Shown here piece by piece: positions 27,854-38,137 of a stretch of 64,000 nucleotides of DNA. Source of the DNA: Iodobacter violaceini. Its GTDB lineage: Bacteria; Pseudomonadota; Gammaproteobacteria; Burkholderiales; Chitinibacteraceae. Under the pieces are notes generated by a model. The model was not told the DNA's origin. It did no database searches and saw only the letters and a list, made by a program, of their open reading frames with translations. Position 1 is the stretch's first letter; each line of letters starts with the position of its first letter. The stretch is from positions 62,001-126,000 of the forward strand of contig NZ_JAAOLX010000010.1 in NCBI RefSeq assembly GCF_011601265.1, written 5' to 3'. Made by a program: the position numbers and the translations under genes.

Positions 27854-28291
27854 ATGTTTGGCGGTGTGGCTTCTTTAAATCTCGACAGCAAAGGACGATT
27901 GGCAATTCCTGCCAGGCATCGTGACGTGCTGGGGACGCACTGCGCCAACCGCTTAGTGATAACTGCCGAGCCTTCGGGCTGCCTGCTGATTTACCCCGAA
28001 CCCGACTGGTTGCCCGTTCGCGATCAGCTCAATCGTTTATCTGGCGCTCAGATGCCTATTCGCCGTTTTATCGTCGGCCATGCCGAAGAGATCGAACCCG
28101 ATAGCGCTGGGCGTATTTTGATTCCGCCACGCTTACGCCAGCTGGCGGGGCTCGATAAAGAAGTCGCCCTTGTTGGCATGGGCAATAAATTCGAACTTTG
28201 GGATGAAGCCCGCTGGGCCGCTCAGGTTCAAGCCGTTATGGATATCAGTCCAGACGATTTGGCAAAACAAATGCAGGACATCGTGCTTTGA
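27854..28291 (+). CDS. mraZ: Transcriptional regulator MraZ
   Basis: A 145-residue protein with two AbrB-like SpoVT/MazE repeats, each with a DxxGR motif: [14 protein letters not shown] near residue 10 and [13 protein letters not shown] near 86. It represses the mra/dcw promoter by binding the GTGGG repeats just upstream. It is the first gene of the cluster and overlaps rsmH by 4 bp. Confidence 0.97.
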   Translation: MFGGVASLNLDSKGRLAIPARHRDVLGTHCANRLVITAEPSGCLLIYPEPDWLPVRDQLNRLSGAQMPIRRFIVGHAEEIEPDSAGRILIPPRLRQLAGLDKEVALVGMGNKFELWDEARWAAQVQAVMDISPDDLAKQMQDIVL

Positions 28292-29220
28292 CGCTTATAC
28301 ACACCACCGTTTTACTTGAAGAAGCCGTGCACGCACTGGCGATCAAGCCAAATGGCATTTATGTCGATTGCACTTTTGGCCGGGGCGGTCACTCGCGCCT
28401 CATCCTATCCAAACTGGGCCCTGAAGGCCGTTTGATTGCTTTTGATAAAGACCCGATGGCGATTGCTGAGGCAGCCACCATCACCGATCCGCGCTTCACC
28501 ATCGTTCACGAAGGCTTCGTTAATCTGCAAAAAGAATTAAATCTGCGTGGCATTGCAAGCGTGGACGGTGTGCTGATGGATTTAGGCGTGTCATCTCCTC
28601 AGCTTGATGACGCCAGCCGGGGATTTAGTTTTCGCTTTGATGCCCCGCTCGATATGCGCATGGATACCACGCGCGGTATGACGGCGGCCGAATGGCTGAA
28701 TTTAGCTGATGAGAAAGAAATTGCAGAGGTGGTAAAAGACTATGGCGAAGAGCGGTTTGCTAAACAGGTTGCAGCAGCGATTGTTACGAGTCGAACGGGA
28801 GAACCGATTCTCACCACCGGCCAGCTTTCCCAGATCGTGGCAACGGCAGTCCGTAGCCGCGAGCCGGGGCAGAATCCGGCGACACGTACCTTCCAGGCTA
28901 TACGGATTTACATCAATCGCGAACTTGAGGAGCTTGCGCTGACGCTGCCGCAAGCTTTAGAGATGCTGAATCAGGGCGGCCGCTTCTCAGTGATTGCTTT
29001 TCATTCGCTGGAAGACCGTATCGTAAAACGTTTCCTGCAAGATGCAGCCCAGGGCGACAAGCTGCCTTCCCGCCTGCCTGTGCGCGCTGCTGATATTGCC
29101 GAGCCACCTGTCAAAATCATTGGCAAGCCGATTCGCGCCAGTGAAAAAGAAGTGGATGAAAACCCGCGCGCCCGCAGCGCTATCTTGCGCACAGCAGAAA
29201 GAACAGGAATCGCCCTGTGA
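28288..29220 (+). CDS. rsmH: 16S rRNA (cytosine(1402)-N4)-methyltransferase RsmH
   Basis: A 310-residue SAM-dependent methyltransferase that modifies C1402 of 16S r[28 protein letters not shown] (SAM site) and [20 protein letters not shown] are typical. It starts with TTG overlapping the mraZ stop; no better start is in frame nearby. The gene is the second of the dcw operon. Confidence 0.96.
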   Translation: MTLIHTTVLLEEAVHALAIKPNGIYVDCTFGRGGHSRLILSKLGPEGRLIAFDKDPMAIAEAATITDPRFTIVHEGFVNLQKELNLRGIASVDGVLMDLGVSSPQLDDASRGFSFRFDAPLDMRMDTTRGMTAAEWLNLADEKEIAEVVKDYGEERFAKQVAAAIVTSRTGEPILTTGQLSQIVATAVRSREPGQNPATRTFQAIRIYINRELEELALTLPQALEMLNQGGRFSVIAFHSLEDRIVKRFLQDAAQGDKLPSRLPVRAADIAEPPVKIIGKPIRASEKEVDENPRARSAILRTAERTGIAL

Positions 29221-29510
29221 CACGTTTAAACCTTTTTTTGCTTGTCATTTTAATTGCGTGCGCGCTGGCCTTAATTACCAGCCAGCATAAGGCGCGCAAA
29301 TTTTATGGCGAACTGCAAAAGGAAGAAGTCTTAAGCCGTAAGCTCGAAGTTGAGTGGGGACAGCTGCAGCTGGAGCAAAGCACCTGGGCCATGCATTCAC
29401 GCATTGAAGCTGAAGCAACACAAAAATTAGGCATGCAAGTGCCAGGACCAAACCGTACGCAAGTGATCCTGCCGCACGGTGAACGCGTAGCAAAACCGGT
29501 GACCGAATGA
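29217..29510 (+). CDS. ftsL: Cell division protein FtsL
   Basis: A 97-residue bitopic membrane protein of the divisome. One N-terminal membrane helix (about 4-20, [16 protein letters not shown]) is followed by a periplasmic coiled-coil-like segment with heptad leucines. It begins with GTG inside the rsmH stop and ends 4 bp into ftsI. It is identified chiefly by position and topology, since the family is poorly conserved. Confidence 0.92.
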   Translation: MTRLNLFLLVILIACALALITSQHKARKFYGELQKEEVLSRKLEVEWGQLQLEQSTWAMHSRIEAEATQKLGMQVPGPNRTQVILPHGERVAKPVTE

Positions 29511-31378
29511 AATTAGCAAGGCCCCCCCGCCAGGTTGGCGGGCAATCACGTCATCAGCGTTTTGCCGCACCACAGCCAAAGCTGGAGCGCTGGCGGGTAT
29601 GGGTTGTAGTTGGCTTTTTACTCTCGCTTTTTGCGGTACTGCTTGGCCGTGGCCTGTATTTGCAAGCGTGGAACGAAGGCTTTTTGCAAGAGCAGGGTGA
29701 TGCGCGCTATATGCGCACCCTTAAGCAAGCTTCGAATCGCGGCATGATTACCGATAGAAATGGCGAACCATTAGCGATTTCTACCCCGGTGCAATCCATC
29801 TGGGCCAGCCCGCGTGGAATGACATTACTGCCGGCAGGGCAGGAGCGCCCGGCAGATTGGGAGCCAAAATCAGAGAAAGACCCGGTACCCGTGTCGCGTA
29901 GTGAGTTAAAAAAACTGGCGGCAGCATTGCAGTTGCCGGAAGAAGAGTTAAACAAGAAATTAAGTAACTCCAGAAAAAACTCGAAAGGCGAAGAAATCCG
30001 CCCCGATTTTCTGTGGTTACGCCGGCATATGTCGCCAAACGATGCCAAGGCCGTGATGGCACTCAATGTACCGGGTGTGTACACGCAAACCGAATACCGC
30101 CGCTATTACCCGGCGGGCGATGTGATGGCGCATATCGTGGGCTTTACCGACATTGATGGCAAAGGACAGGAAGGTTTTGAATTAACCCGTGAAGCAATGC
30201 TGGCAGGCAAGCCTGGCAGCCGTACTGTGATTCGTGACCGGCGCGGTTATATCGTTGAAGACGTTTCAACCATTGTTCCCGCTAAAGATGGCGAAACCCT
30301 GCAGCTGTCGATCGACCGCAAGATCCAGTATCTGGCGTACCGGGAGCTGAAAAAAGGGATTGAAGCGGCAGGTGCTGTAGCAGGTGCTGCCGTTGTACTG
30401 GATGCAAAAACGGGCGAAGTACTGGCACTGGCCAATTTGCCCTCATACAACCCCAATAGCCGTGAGCGCGTTGATTTAGCCCGAAAACGTAACCGGGTAC
30501 TGACTGATACTTACGAGCCTGGCTCAACGATGAAACCATTTGTTGTTGCTGCCGGTTTAGAACAAGGCCTCATTAAGCCATCGACCATTATCCAAACCTC
30601 GCCAGGGCGAATGACGATAGGCCCGGCGACTTTTAAAGATACAAGAGATTACGGCGCGCTGAACCCGGAAGGCGTGCTCAAACACTCCAGCAATGTGGGC
30701 GCGGCCAAGATTGGCCTGATGCTGAGCCGCGAAGAATTATGGGGATATTTTAATAATTATGGTTTTGGTGCATCAACGCACAGTGGTTTCCCGGGAGAGG
30801 CATTTGGCCGGGTTCGCCCATGGAAAACCTGGCGGCCGATTGAACAAGCCACGATGTCATTCGGGCACGGTTTATCGGTCAGCCTGATGCAAATGGCCCG
30901 TGGCTACTCGGTGTTTACCAACCACGGCGAAATGAAGCCGATCACCTTTACCAAGATGGTGGCACCAAGCCCGGGTAAACAAGTGATCTCAGCCCAGACG
31001 GCTGATTTAGTAAAAAACATGCTGGAAGCCGTAACCCAGGCAGGCGGGACAGCAGTCAGGGCACAGATTGTGGGCTTTCGGGTTGGCGGTAAAACGGGGA
31101 CGGCACGCAAGATTGTAAATGGCCAATATTCCCGTGAAAAATATGAAGTGTCGTTTATTGGCTTTGCACCGGTTTCCAACCCGCGCTTGATTGTGGCGGT
31201 TTTGATTGATGAGCCGTCCACGGTAGGAAATCGTTATTACGGCGGTACAGTTTCCGCCCCCGTGTTTCAGGAAATTATGTCAGGCAGCTTGCGGATGTTA
31301 GGTGTTCCGCCCGATGCCCCGATTACTAATATCTTGTTGCCAGGGCTGGATGCACCAGAGTTGAAAGAAGAAACATAA
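29507..31378 (+). CDS. ftsI: Peptidoglycan D,D-transpeptidase FtsI (PBP3)
   Basis: A 623-residue septal transpeptidase. One membrane helix (about 30-50) is followed by the dimerisation domain and the transpeptidase domain, with active-site motifs STMK in EPGSTMKPF, SSN in KHSSNVGA and KTG in GGKTGTAR. It crosslinks peptidoglycan at the septum with FtsW. It overlaps ftsL by 4 bp. Confidence 0.96.
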   Translation: MKLARPPRQVGGQSRHQRFAAPQPKLERWRVWVVVGFLLSLFAVLLGRGLYLQAWNEGFLQEQGDARYMRTLKQASNRGMITDRNGEPLAISTPVQSIWASPRGMTLLPAGQERPADWEPKSEKDPVPVSRSELKKLAAALQLPEEELNKKLSNSRKNSKGEEIRPDFLWLRRHMSPNDAKAVMALNVPGVYTQTEYRRYYPAGDVMAHIVGFTDIDGKGQEGFELTREAMLAGKPGSRTVIRDRRGYIVEDVSTIVPAKDGETLQLSIDRKIQYLAYRELKKGIEAAGAVAGAAVVLDAKTGEVLALANLPSYNPNSRERVDLARKRNRVLTDTYEPGSTMKPFVVAAGLEQGLIKPSTIIQTSPGRMTIGPATFKDTRDYGALNPEGVLKHSSNVGAAKIGLMLSREELWGYFNNYGFGASTHSGFPGEAFGRVRPWKTWRPIEQATMSFGHGLSVSLMQMARGYSVFTNHGEMKPITFTKMVAPSPGKQVISAQTADLVKNMLEAVTQAGGTAVRAQIVGFRVGGKTGTARKIVNGQYSREKYEVSFIGFAPVSNPRLIVAVLIDEPSTVGNRYYGGTVSAPVFQEIMSGSLRMLGVPPDAPITNILLPGLDAPELKEET

Positions 31379-31468
31379 GCGATACTCCGGGCGGCATAGC
31401 GCCAGAGAGTCCCGACCCAAAACCACCCTTGTTCCGTGCCTTAAACCAGCCGGACTAAAGGAAGAAAT

Positions 31469-32950
31469 ATGAAAGCTGTGAGCTGGAACCTCCCTACTCC
31501 CGACCTTCCTGCGATCGATGCCATCGCTGCGGGCGCGCGTCTTGTAGCCGATAGCCGCAGCGTTCAGGCGGGTGACGTCTTCCTTGCCTTTCAGGGTGAA
31601 TACGCCGATGGCCGCAGCTATATCGCGGAAGCGATCGCAGCTGGCGCAGCAGCCGTGCTGTGGGAAGCGGAAGACTTTGTATGGAATCCAGCGTGGAAAA
31701 CGCCCAATCTGGCCATTCCGCAACTGCGCGCCCAAGCCGGGATTGTAGCGGCTCATTTATTAGGCAACCCGTCGCAATCGATGTTTGTAACCGGTATTAC
31801 CGGCACCAATGGCAAAACGTCTATTGCCAACTGGCTGGCACAGGCTTTTAATTTGCTGGGCCATAAAACTGGCGTGCTTGGTACGCTGGGCAACGGTTTT
31901 ATTGATCGCCTTGAAAGCTCCACCCATACCACTCTTGACCCTGTGACCCTGCAAGGCTGGCTGGCCCGCCTGCAAACAGAGGGCGCAAGCCATATTGCGA
32001 TGGAAGTCTCATCGCATGGACTGGATCAGGGCCGCGTGCACGGCACCCATTTTGATGTAGCGGTATTTACCAACCTTACCCGCGATCACCTGGATTACCA
32101 CGGCGATATGGGCAGCTATGGCGCAGCAAAAGCCCGGCTGTTTAACTGGGAAGGCTTAAAGACCGCCGTCATCAATACCGACGATGCTTTTGGCCGCGAG
32201 CTGGCCTCTCAATGCAAAGCCCCCCGCGTACTGACCTATGGTCTGGAAAACGGCGGTATTCGCGCCACAAAAATCACCTTAACACTGGCAGGTCTGGAGC
32301 TGGAAGTCGCCACGCCTTACGGCCTGTGCAATATCAACTCCCCTATGCTGGGCCGTTTTAACGCCAGCAATTTGCTTGCATGCCTGTCTGTTTTACTCGC
32401 TGCCGATGTACCACTGGCGCAAGCCGCCGATGTGCTCAGCAGGATTCAGCCCGCAGCTGGCCGGATGCAAAAGCTGGGCGGCGATGAACGCCCCCTGATT
32501 GTGGTGGATTACGCACACACCCCGGATGCGCTGGAAAAAGCGCTGACCACGCTGCGCGAATCCATGCCGGAAAAAAGCCGCCTTTATTGCATCTTTGGCT
32601 GCGGTGGTGACCGGGACAAAGGCAAGCGCCCGCTGATGGGCGAAATTGCCTGCCGCCTTGCCGATGCGGTGATTATCACCTCAGACAATCCGCGCAGCGA
32701 AACCCCGCAAGCCATTATTCAGGACATCGTCCGGGGCGTTTCCGGCGTGCCTGGCAGCGGTCATGCCAACTACAGCATCGATTCAGACCGCTCTTCAGCC
32801 ATTAGCGACGCCATTGATGTGGCCACGGCCAAAGACGTTGTGCTGATCGCAGGCAAAGGGCACGAAACTTATCAGGAAATCGCAGGAATTCGTCATCCGT
32901 TTGATGATGTCGCCATTGCAAACCGTGCTTTAGCAAGGAAGAAAAAATAA
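31469..32950 (+). CDS. murE: UDP-N-acetylmuramoyl-tripeptide synthetase MurE
   Basis: A 493-residue Mur ligase that adds the third stem-peptide residue. The ATP loop reads TGITGTNGKTS. DNPRSE in the C-terminal domain is the signature of meso-diaminopimelate-specific MurE enzymes. AAGGAAG lies before the ATG. The 90-bp gap after ftsI contains no hairpin strong enough to be called a terminator. Confidence 0.96.
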   Translation: MKAVSWNLPTPDLPAIDAIAAGARLVADSRSVQAGDVFLAFQGEYADGRSYIAEAIAAGAAAVLWEAEDFVWNPAWKTPNLAIPQLRAQAGIVAAHLLGNPSQSMFVTGITGTNGKTSIANWLAQAFNLLGHKTGVLGTLGNGFIDRLESSTHTTLDPVTLQGWLARLQTEGASHIAMEVSSHGLDQGRVHGTHFDVAVFTNLTRDHLDYHGDMGSYGAAKARLFNWEGLKTAVINTDDAFGRELASQCKAPRVLTYGLENGGIRATKITLTLAGLELEVATPYGLCNINSPMLGRFNASNLLACLSVLLAADVPLAQAADVLSRIQPAAGRMQKLGGDERPLIVVDYAHTPDALEKALTTLRESMPEKSRLYCIFGCGGDRDKGKRPLMGEIACRLADAVIITSDNPRSETPQAIIQDIVRGVSGVPGSGHANYSIDSDRSSAISDAIDVATAKDVVLIAGKGHETYQEIAGIRHPFDDVAIANRALARKKK

Positions 32951-34317
32951 TGTTGTCCCTGCAAGAAACCGCACAGGCTCTGAAAGCCTCCTTCACTGGC
33001 GCTGGCGAGGCTCGCTTTGCGCGTGTCACCACAGACAGCCGTGATATTCGTGCGGGTGATTTATTTATTGCTTTGCGTGGTGAAAAATTTAACGCAAATG
33101 AGTTTGCCGATGCCGCCATTGCCGCTGGTGCTGTTGCCGCCATCGTCGATACACCGATTGCCGGGCCGCATATTTTAGTCAGCGACACCCTGGCTGCCCT
33201 TGGGCAACTTGCAGCCTGCTGGCGCGAGCTGCTTAAAAACACAGCGGGCCAGATCGTGATTGGTGTGACTGGCAGCAACGGCAAAACCACGGTGAAAGAA
33301 ATGATTTCTGCCGTGCTGACTCAGCACCAGGGCCAGGATTCGGTGCATGCCACCCGGGGTAATTTAAACAACCATATTGGCCTGCCGCTTACCCTGCTGG
33401 CTGCCCGTGCACAGCACCGCTATGTTGTGGCTGAAATGGGCATGAATCATTTTGATGAGATCAGCTATCTCACCCATATCGCCAAACCCGATATCGCCAT
33501 CATTACCAATGCGGGCCGCTGTCACCTTGAAGCACTGGGCAGCGTAGCGGGCGTGGCACAGGCCAAGGGTGAAATTTTTGCAGGCCTGGTTGCTGGTGGC
33601 TACGCCATTATCAATAACGATGACGACTATGCTCCGCTCTGGCGCGAGCTGGCCAAAGAGCATCCGCAAGTCAGCTTCAGCCTCAGTAATGCCGATGTAT
33701 ATGCACGCAATTTGTGTGCACATATTCATGGCGCGCAATTTACGCTCTGCACCCCTGATGATTCAGCTCAGGTCGATTTACAGATTCCTGGCTTACACAA
33801 TGTACTCAATGCGCTGGGCGCAGCAGCCGTAGGGCATGCGCTCAAGATTGGCGCGGAAGACATTGCCAGCGGGCTGGCCAGTTATGAAGGCACCAAAGGC
33901 CGTTTGCAAAGCAAAAATGCATTTAACGGCGCAAAAGTATTTGATGACACTTACAACGCCAACCCCGATTCAATGAAAGCCGCCATCGATGTTCTGGCAG
34001 GCTTTGGCCCTGAAACCCTGCTGGTTTTAGGCGATATGGGTGAAATTGGCAGCGATACAGCAGAGCGGCATCAGGAAATTGGTGCTTACGCCCGCAGCAA
34101 AGGCATACGCGCGCTTTACACCCTGGGCGAGCAAATGCAGCTGGCCAGTACGGCCTTTGGCGGAACGGCACAACATTTTGCCGACGTTGCAACATTAATC
34201 GCAGCGGTTCGCACTGATTTAACGCCAACGGCCACGCTTTTGGTCAAAGGCTCGCGTTTTATGCGCATGGAACGCGTCGTTGATGGCGTAGTGATGAACA
34301 CTCTGGAGAAGATGTAA
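32950..34317 (+). CDS. murF: UDP-N-acetylmuramoyl-tripeptide--D-alanyl-D-alanine ligase MurF
   Basis: A 455-residue Mur ligase that adds D-Ala-D-Ala to the UDP-MurNAc-tripeptide. Motifs are GVTGSNGKTTVKEMI, the central TNAGRCHLE and DDTYNANPDSM. It overlaps the murE stop by one base. Confidence 0.96.
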   Translation: MLSLQETAQALKASFTGAGEARFARVTTDSRDIRAGDLFIALRGEKFNANEFADAAIAAGAVAAIVDTPIAGPHILVSDTLAALGQLAACWRELLKNTAGQIVIGVTGSNGKTTVKEMISAVLTQHQGQDSVHATRGNLNNHIGLPLTLLAARAQHRYVVAEMGMNHFDEISYLTHIAKPDIAIITNAGRCHLEALGSVAGVAQAKGEIFAGLVAGGYAIINNDDDYAPLWRELAKEHPQVSFSLSNADVYARNLCAHIHGAQFTLCTPDDSAQVDLQIPGLHNVLNALGAAAVGHALKIGAEDIASGLASYEGTKGRLQSKNAFNGAKVFDDTYNANPDSMKAAIDVLAGFGPETLLVLGDMGEIGSDTAERHQEIGAYARSKGIRALYTLGEQMQLASTAFGGTAQHFADVATLIAAVRTDLTPTATLLVKGSRFMRMERVVDGVVMNTLEKM

Positions 34318-35406
34318 ATGTTGTTGCTGTTAACCCAATGGCTGGGCGAATCGATTCGCGCCTTTAATGTTTTTAACTACATCACCCTCAGGGCGGTGCT
34401 GGCGACCATGACGGCGCTGGGTATCTCCTGGACGATGGGCCCATGGGTCATTAAAAAATTAACCGATTTAAAAGTAGGCCAGGTTGTCCGTACTGACGGT
34501 GTACAGGCTCATTTAATTAAAGCTGGCACCCCAACCATGGGAGGCACGCTGATTTTGCTGGCGATTGGCTTAACCACCCTGCTCTGGGGCGACTTACGCA
34601 ACAAGTATGTATGGCTGGCGCTGATTGTCACCATGGCAACGGGTGTGATTGGTTTTGTGGATGACTACCGCAAAATTGCGCTGAAAGACCCTAAGGGTTT
34701 ATCGGCCAAAGCCAAGCTTTTCTGGCAATCGCTGATTGCGATTGGTGCTGGGGTATTTCTGGTCCACGCCGGCGGCAGCCTGCCCGCCAATACCGGCTTT
34801 GTGATTCCATTTTTTAAGCAGATTCTCTACCCCTTTGGCGCGATTGGCTTTTGCGTACTGACTTACTTTGTGATTGTGGGCACCAGTAATGCGGTCAACC
34901 TCACGGATGGTCTGGACGGGCTGGCGATTATGCCAACGGTGCTGATTTCTTTTGCTTTTTGCATTTTTGCCTATGTTGCGGGCAATGTGGTGTTTTCCAA
35001 ATATCTGGGCGTGCCACATGTACCCGGCGCAGGCGAGCTGGTGATTTTCTGTGCGGCCATGGCCGGTGCAGGGCTGGGATTTTTATGGTTTAACGCCTAT
35101 CCAGCCGAAGTCTTTATGGGTGACGTGGGCGCACTGGCCCTTGGCGCAGGCCTCGGTATTGTGGCGGTGATTGTTCGCCAGGAAATCGTCCTGCTGATTA
35201 TGGGCGGCGTGTTTGTGATGGAAGCGTTGTCGGTAATGATTCAGGTGGCCAGCTTTAAACTGCGCGGCAAACGCGTATTCAGAATGGCACCGATTCACCA
35301 CCATTACGAATTAAAAGGCTGGAAAGAAACCCAGGTTGTCGTGCGTTTCTGGATTATCACTATGCTGCTGGTTTTGGCTGGCTTAGCCACGCTGAAGCTG
35401 CGGTAA
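34318..35406 (+). CDS. mraY: Phospho-N-acetylmuramoyl-pentapeptide-transferase MraY
   Basis: A 362-residue polytopic membrane enzyme that makes lipid [10 protein letters not shown]-like [21 protein letters not shown] and the histidine cluster [11 protein letters not shown] form the active site. It starts directly after the murF stop. A perfect hairpin follows its own stop codon. Confidence 0.97.
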   Translation: MLLLLTQWLGESIRAFNVFNYITLRAVLATMTALGISWTMGPWVIKKLTDLKVGQVVRTDGVQAHLIKAGTPTMGGTLILLAIGLTTLLWGDLRNKYVWLALIVTMATGVIGFVDDYRKIALKDPKGLSAKAKLFWQSLIAIGAGVFLVHAGGSLPANTGFVIPFFKQILYPFGAIGFCVLTYFVIVGTSNAVNLTDGLDGLAIMPTVLISFAFCIFAYVAGNVVFSKYLGVPHVPGAGELVIFCAAMAGAGLGFLWFNAYPAEVFMGDVGALALGAGLGIVAVIVRQEIVLLIMGGVFVMEALSVMIQVASFKLRGKRVFRMAPIHHHYELKGWKETQVVVRFWIITMLLVLAGLATLKLR

Positions 35407-35409
35407 GAA

Positions 35410-35451
35410 GCTTAGGTGGGTGCTTCTTAGTACCCACCTAAGCGTGTTTTT
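35410..35451 (+). terminator. Hairpin with T-run between mraY and murD
   Basis: Perfect 12-bp stem GCTTAGGTGGGT (35410-35421) / ACCCACCTAAGC (35432-35443) with a 10-nt loop, then GTGTTTTT. It looks like an intrinsic terminator or attenuator inside the dcw operon. Confidence 0.6.
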
Positions 35452-35473
35452 AAGCATTTCACTGAGATAGAAA

Positions 35474-36859
35474 ATGAATTACCAAGGCAAACATTGCATC
35501 GTTGTAGGTTTAGGCGAATCAGGCTTTTCTGCTGCTAAATGGCTGGCCGCTCAGGGCGCGCGCGTCACGGTGGCAGACAGCCGCAGCACGCCTCCAAACC
35601 TGGAACAGCTGCATGCTGCCCATCCTGATATTGAACTGCGCTTAGGTGCGTTCAGCGATGCCACGTTTGCAGATGCCGGTGCGCTGATTGTCAGCCCGGG
35701 TGTGCCACTTGCCACCCCGGCCATTGCGGCAGCGGTGGCCCGTGGCGTGCCTGCTCTGGGCGATGTGGAATTATTTGCTCAGGCCATTGCCGGCACTGCC
35801 GTTAAAGTCATTGCCATCACTGGCTCCAACGGTAAATCCACCGTCACCAGCATGGTTGGGCAGATGTGCGAAGCCGCCGGTTTAAAAGCCGTGATGGCTG
35901 GCAATATCGGCCTGCCAGTGCTGGATGCGCTCACCGCCAGACCGGATGCCGATGTGTTTGTGCTGGAGCTTTCCAGCTTTCAGCTCGAAACCACCACCTC
36001 GCTGAATGCCGATGCCGCCACAGTACTGAATATCAGCGAAGACCATTTAGACCGTTATAAAAATCTGGCGCATTACGCCGCCACCAAGGCTGCTATTTTT
36101 GCCGGTACTGGCGTTGTGGTACTCAACCGCGAAGACGCACATTGCCAGGCCATGGCAGCAGCACTGCCATCCCGCCAGATTGTCTGGTTTGGTGCCGATG
36201 CGCCGCGTGCCGCTGATGAGTACGGCCTGAAAGGGGCCGAATTCACCTTAAGCCTTGGCGATGAAGCGCTGCTCAATGCGGCAGAGCTGCCCGTGGCAGG
36301 CTTACACAATGCAGTGAACGCGCTTTCTGCTATCGCGCTATGCCGCGCCATTGGCTTGGAAACAGCCCCGCTGCTGGCCGCTTTGAAATCATTCAAGGGC
36401 CTCGCACATCGGGTGGAATTTGTCGCCACCGTCAATGGCGTGGATTACTTCGATGATTCCAAAGGCACCAATGTAGGCGCAACAGAAGCTGCACTCAAAG
36501 GCATGACCCGCCCTGTTGTGCTGATCGCTGGCGGCGATGGCAAGGGGCAGGATTTCCGCCCGCTTAAAGCCGCATGCGAGCGCATTTGCCGCGCGGTGAT
36601 TCTGATTGGCCGCGACGCCCCCATTCTGGCCGAAGCGCTCAATGAAGCCCAATCACAATTTGTTGATTTTGATAACGAACATCTGCTGCCCATCCTGCAA
36701 CTGCCCAATATGGAAATGGCCGTGCAGTTTGCCAGCAACTTTGCAGAAAGCGGCGATGTTGTGCTGCTTTCCCCTGCATGCGCCAGCCTCGATATGTACC
36801 GCAACTATCACCACCGCGCCGAAGTATTTATCGCTGCGGTTAAAGGTTTAGGGAGCTGA
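35474..36859 (+). CDS. murD: UDP-N-acetylmuramoylalanine--D-glutamate ligase MurD
   Basis: A 461-residue Mur ligase adding D-glutamate to UDP-MurNAc-L-Ala. ITGSNGKSTVTSMVG is the ATP loop, NISEDHLDRYK the central motif and DDSKGTNVGATEAAL the C-terminal-domain motif. It follows the mraY hairpin, so its expression may depend on readthrough or on a local promoter. Confidence 0.96.
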   Translation: MNYQGKHCIVVGLGESGFSAAKWLAAQGARVTVADSRSTPPNLEQLHAAHPDIELRLGAFSDATFADAGALIVSPGVPLATPAIAAAVARGVPALGDVELFAQAIAGTAVKVIAITGSNGKSTVTSMVGQMCEAAGLKAVMAGNIGLPVLDALTARPDADVFVLELSSFQLETTTSLNADAATVLNISEDHLDRYKNLAHYAATKAAIFAGTGVVVLNREDAHCQAMAAALPSRQIVWFGADAPRAADEYGLKGAEFTLSLGDEALLNAAELPVAGLHNAVNALSAIALCRAIGLETAPLLAALKSFKGLAHRVEFVATVNGVDYFDDSKGTNVGATEAALKGMTRPVVLIAGGDGKGQDFRPLKAACERICRAVILIGRDAPILAEALNEAQSQFVDFDNEHLLPILQLPNMEMAVQFASNFAESGDVVLLSPACASLDMYRNYHHRAEVFIAAVKGLGS

Positions 36860-36976
36860 TATGCCCCAGCTATTTTCTCAAACCGCCATTCGGGTATGCC
36901 CGGCGATGAGTGGGTCTAAAGATACGCTCCCAAAAGGTTTGGAGGCCTGATGCGCCAGCTATTTTCACAAGCTATC
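36849..36976. repeat. Decayed tandem duplication of the ftsW start
   Basis: AAAGGTTTAGGGAGCTGATATGCCCCAGCTATTTTCTCAA beginning at 36841 is repeated as AAAGGTTTGGAGGCCTGATGCGCCAGCTATTTTCACAA, with an 89-bp distance between the ATGs at 36861 and 36950. The first copy has no long frame behind it. Confidence 0.75.
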
Positions 36977-38137
36977 AAACGGCTGCGCCCCAATATGGCA
37001 GCCTATGATCAGGCGCTGTTCTGGTGCATTACCCTGCTGCTGACGATTGGTTTAGTGATGGTGTATTCCTCATCAATTGCGATGGCCGAAGTGGATAAAG
37101 ACACTGGCTTTCGCTCTAACTATTTTTTGATTCGCCATGTGATTTTCCTGGTCGTCGGCATTGCAGGTGCATTTATTGCCTTCTCTGTTTCTACCAAAAC
37201 CTGGCAGCAGTATTCATCCACCCTGTTTTTAATTGGCATGATTTTGCTGCTCCTGGTGCTGATTCCAGGCGTAGGGCGTGAAGTAAACGGCAGCCGCCGC
37301 TGGCTGTCTTTGGTGGTGATTAACTTGCAGCCATCCGAGCTGATGAAGCTGTTTGTTGTGCTTTATGCCGCGGATTACACCGTACGCAAAGCCATCAGCA
37401 TGACAGGCTCATTTATGCAAAGCGTAAGCAAAGTGCTGTTCCCCATGTTTATGGTGATGGCGCTGGTGGGCGCACTTTTACTGCTGGAGCCTGACTTCGG
37501 TGCTTTTGCCGTAATTACAGCAATCGCCATGGGCGCACTCTTTTTAGGCGGCTTTAACTGGAAGCTCTTTGCCGGCCTGTTTATGTTCCTGGGCGTGGCC
37601 TTTGTGGGGCTGGTGGTCAGCTCGCCATACCGTATGCAACGCGTGCTGGGGTTTTTAGATCCGTGGAAAGATCCGTACGGCAAGGGCTATCAGCTTAGCC
37701 ATTCACTGATTGCTTTTGGCCGGGGCGAATGGAGCGGCGTGGGCCTTGGGGCCAGCGTAGAAAAACTCTCCTACCTGCCCGAAGCGCATACCGACTTTTT
37801 AATGGCGATTATTGCCGAAGAGTTTGGCTTTATCGGTGTAGCCCTTGTGATTTTGCTGTTTGCTTTTCTGATTTTTCGCTCTTTTATGATCGGCGTGCAA
37901 GCCGCAAAGCTGGAGCGCCACTGGCAAGCTTTAGCCGCGCAAGGCGTAGGAATCTGGATGGGCGTGCAGTCATTTATCAATATTGGCGTAAATATGGGCC
38001 TGATGCCCACCAAGGGTTTAACCCTGCCGCTGCTGTCTTTTGGTGGCTCTGGCGTGGTTGCAAATTTAATTGCTTTAGGCGTTCTGATGCGGATTGATTA
38101 CGAAAACCGCCAGCTGATCAGGGGATACCGTGCATGA
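36950..38137 (+). CDS. ftsW: Lipid II polymerase / septum protein FtsW
   Basis: A 395-residue SEDS-family glycosyltransferase with about ten membrane helices. It polymerises septal glycan with Fts[23 protein letters not shown] and [18 protein letters not shown] are typical. TTTGGAGG precedes the ATG; a decayed copy of this start lies 89 bp upstream. The gene overlaps murG by 4 bp. Confidence 0.95.
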   Translation: MRQLFSQAIKRLRPNMAAYDQALFWCITLLLTIGLVMVYSSSIAMAEVDKDTGFRSNYFLIRHVIFLVVGIAGAFIAFSVSTKTWQQYSSTLFLIGMILLLLVLIPGVGREVNGSRRWLSLVVINLQPSELMKLFVVLYAADYTVRKAISMTGSFMQSVSKVLFPMFMVMALVGALLLLEPDFGAFAVITAIAMGALFLGGFNWKLFAGLFMFLGVAFVGLVVSSPYRMQRVLGFLDPWKDPYGKGYQLSHSLIAFGRGEWSGVGLGASVEKLSYLPEAHTDFLMAIIAEEFGFIGVALVILLFAFLIFRSFMIGVQAAKLERHWQALAAQGVGIWMGVQSFINIGVNMGLMPTKGLTLPLLSFGGSGVVANLIALGVLMRIDYENRQLIRGYRA

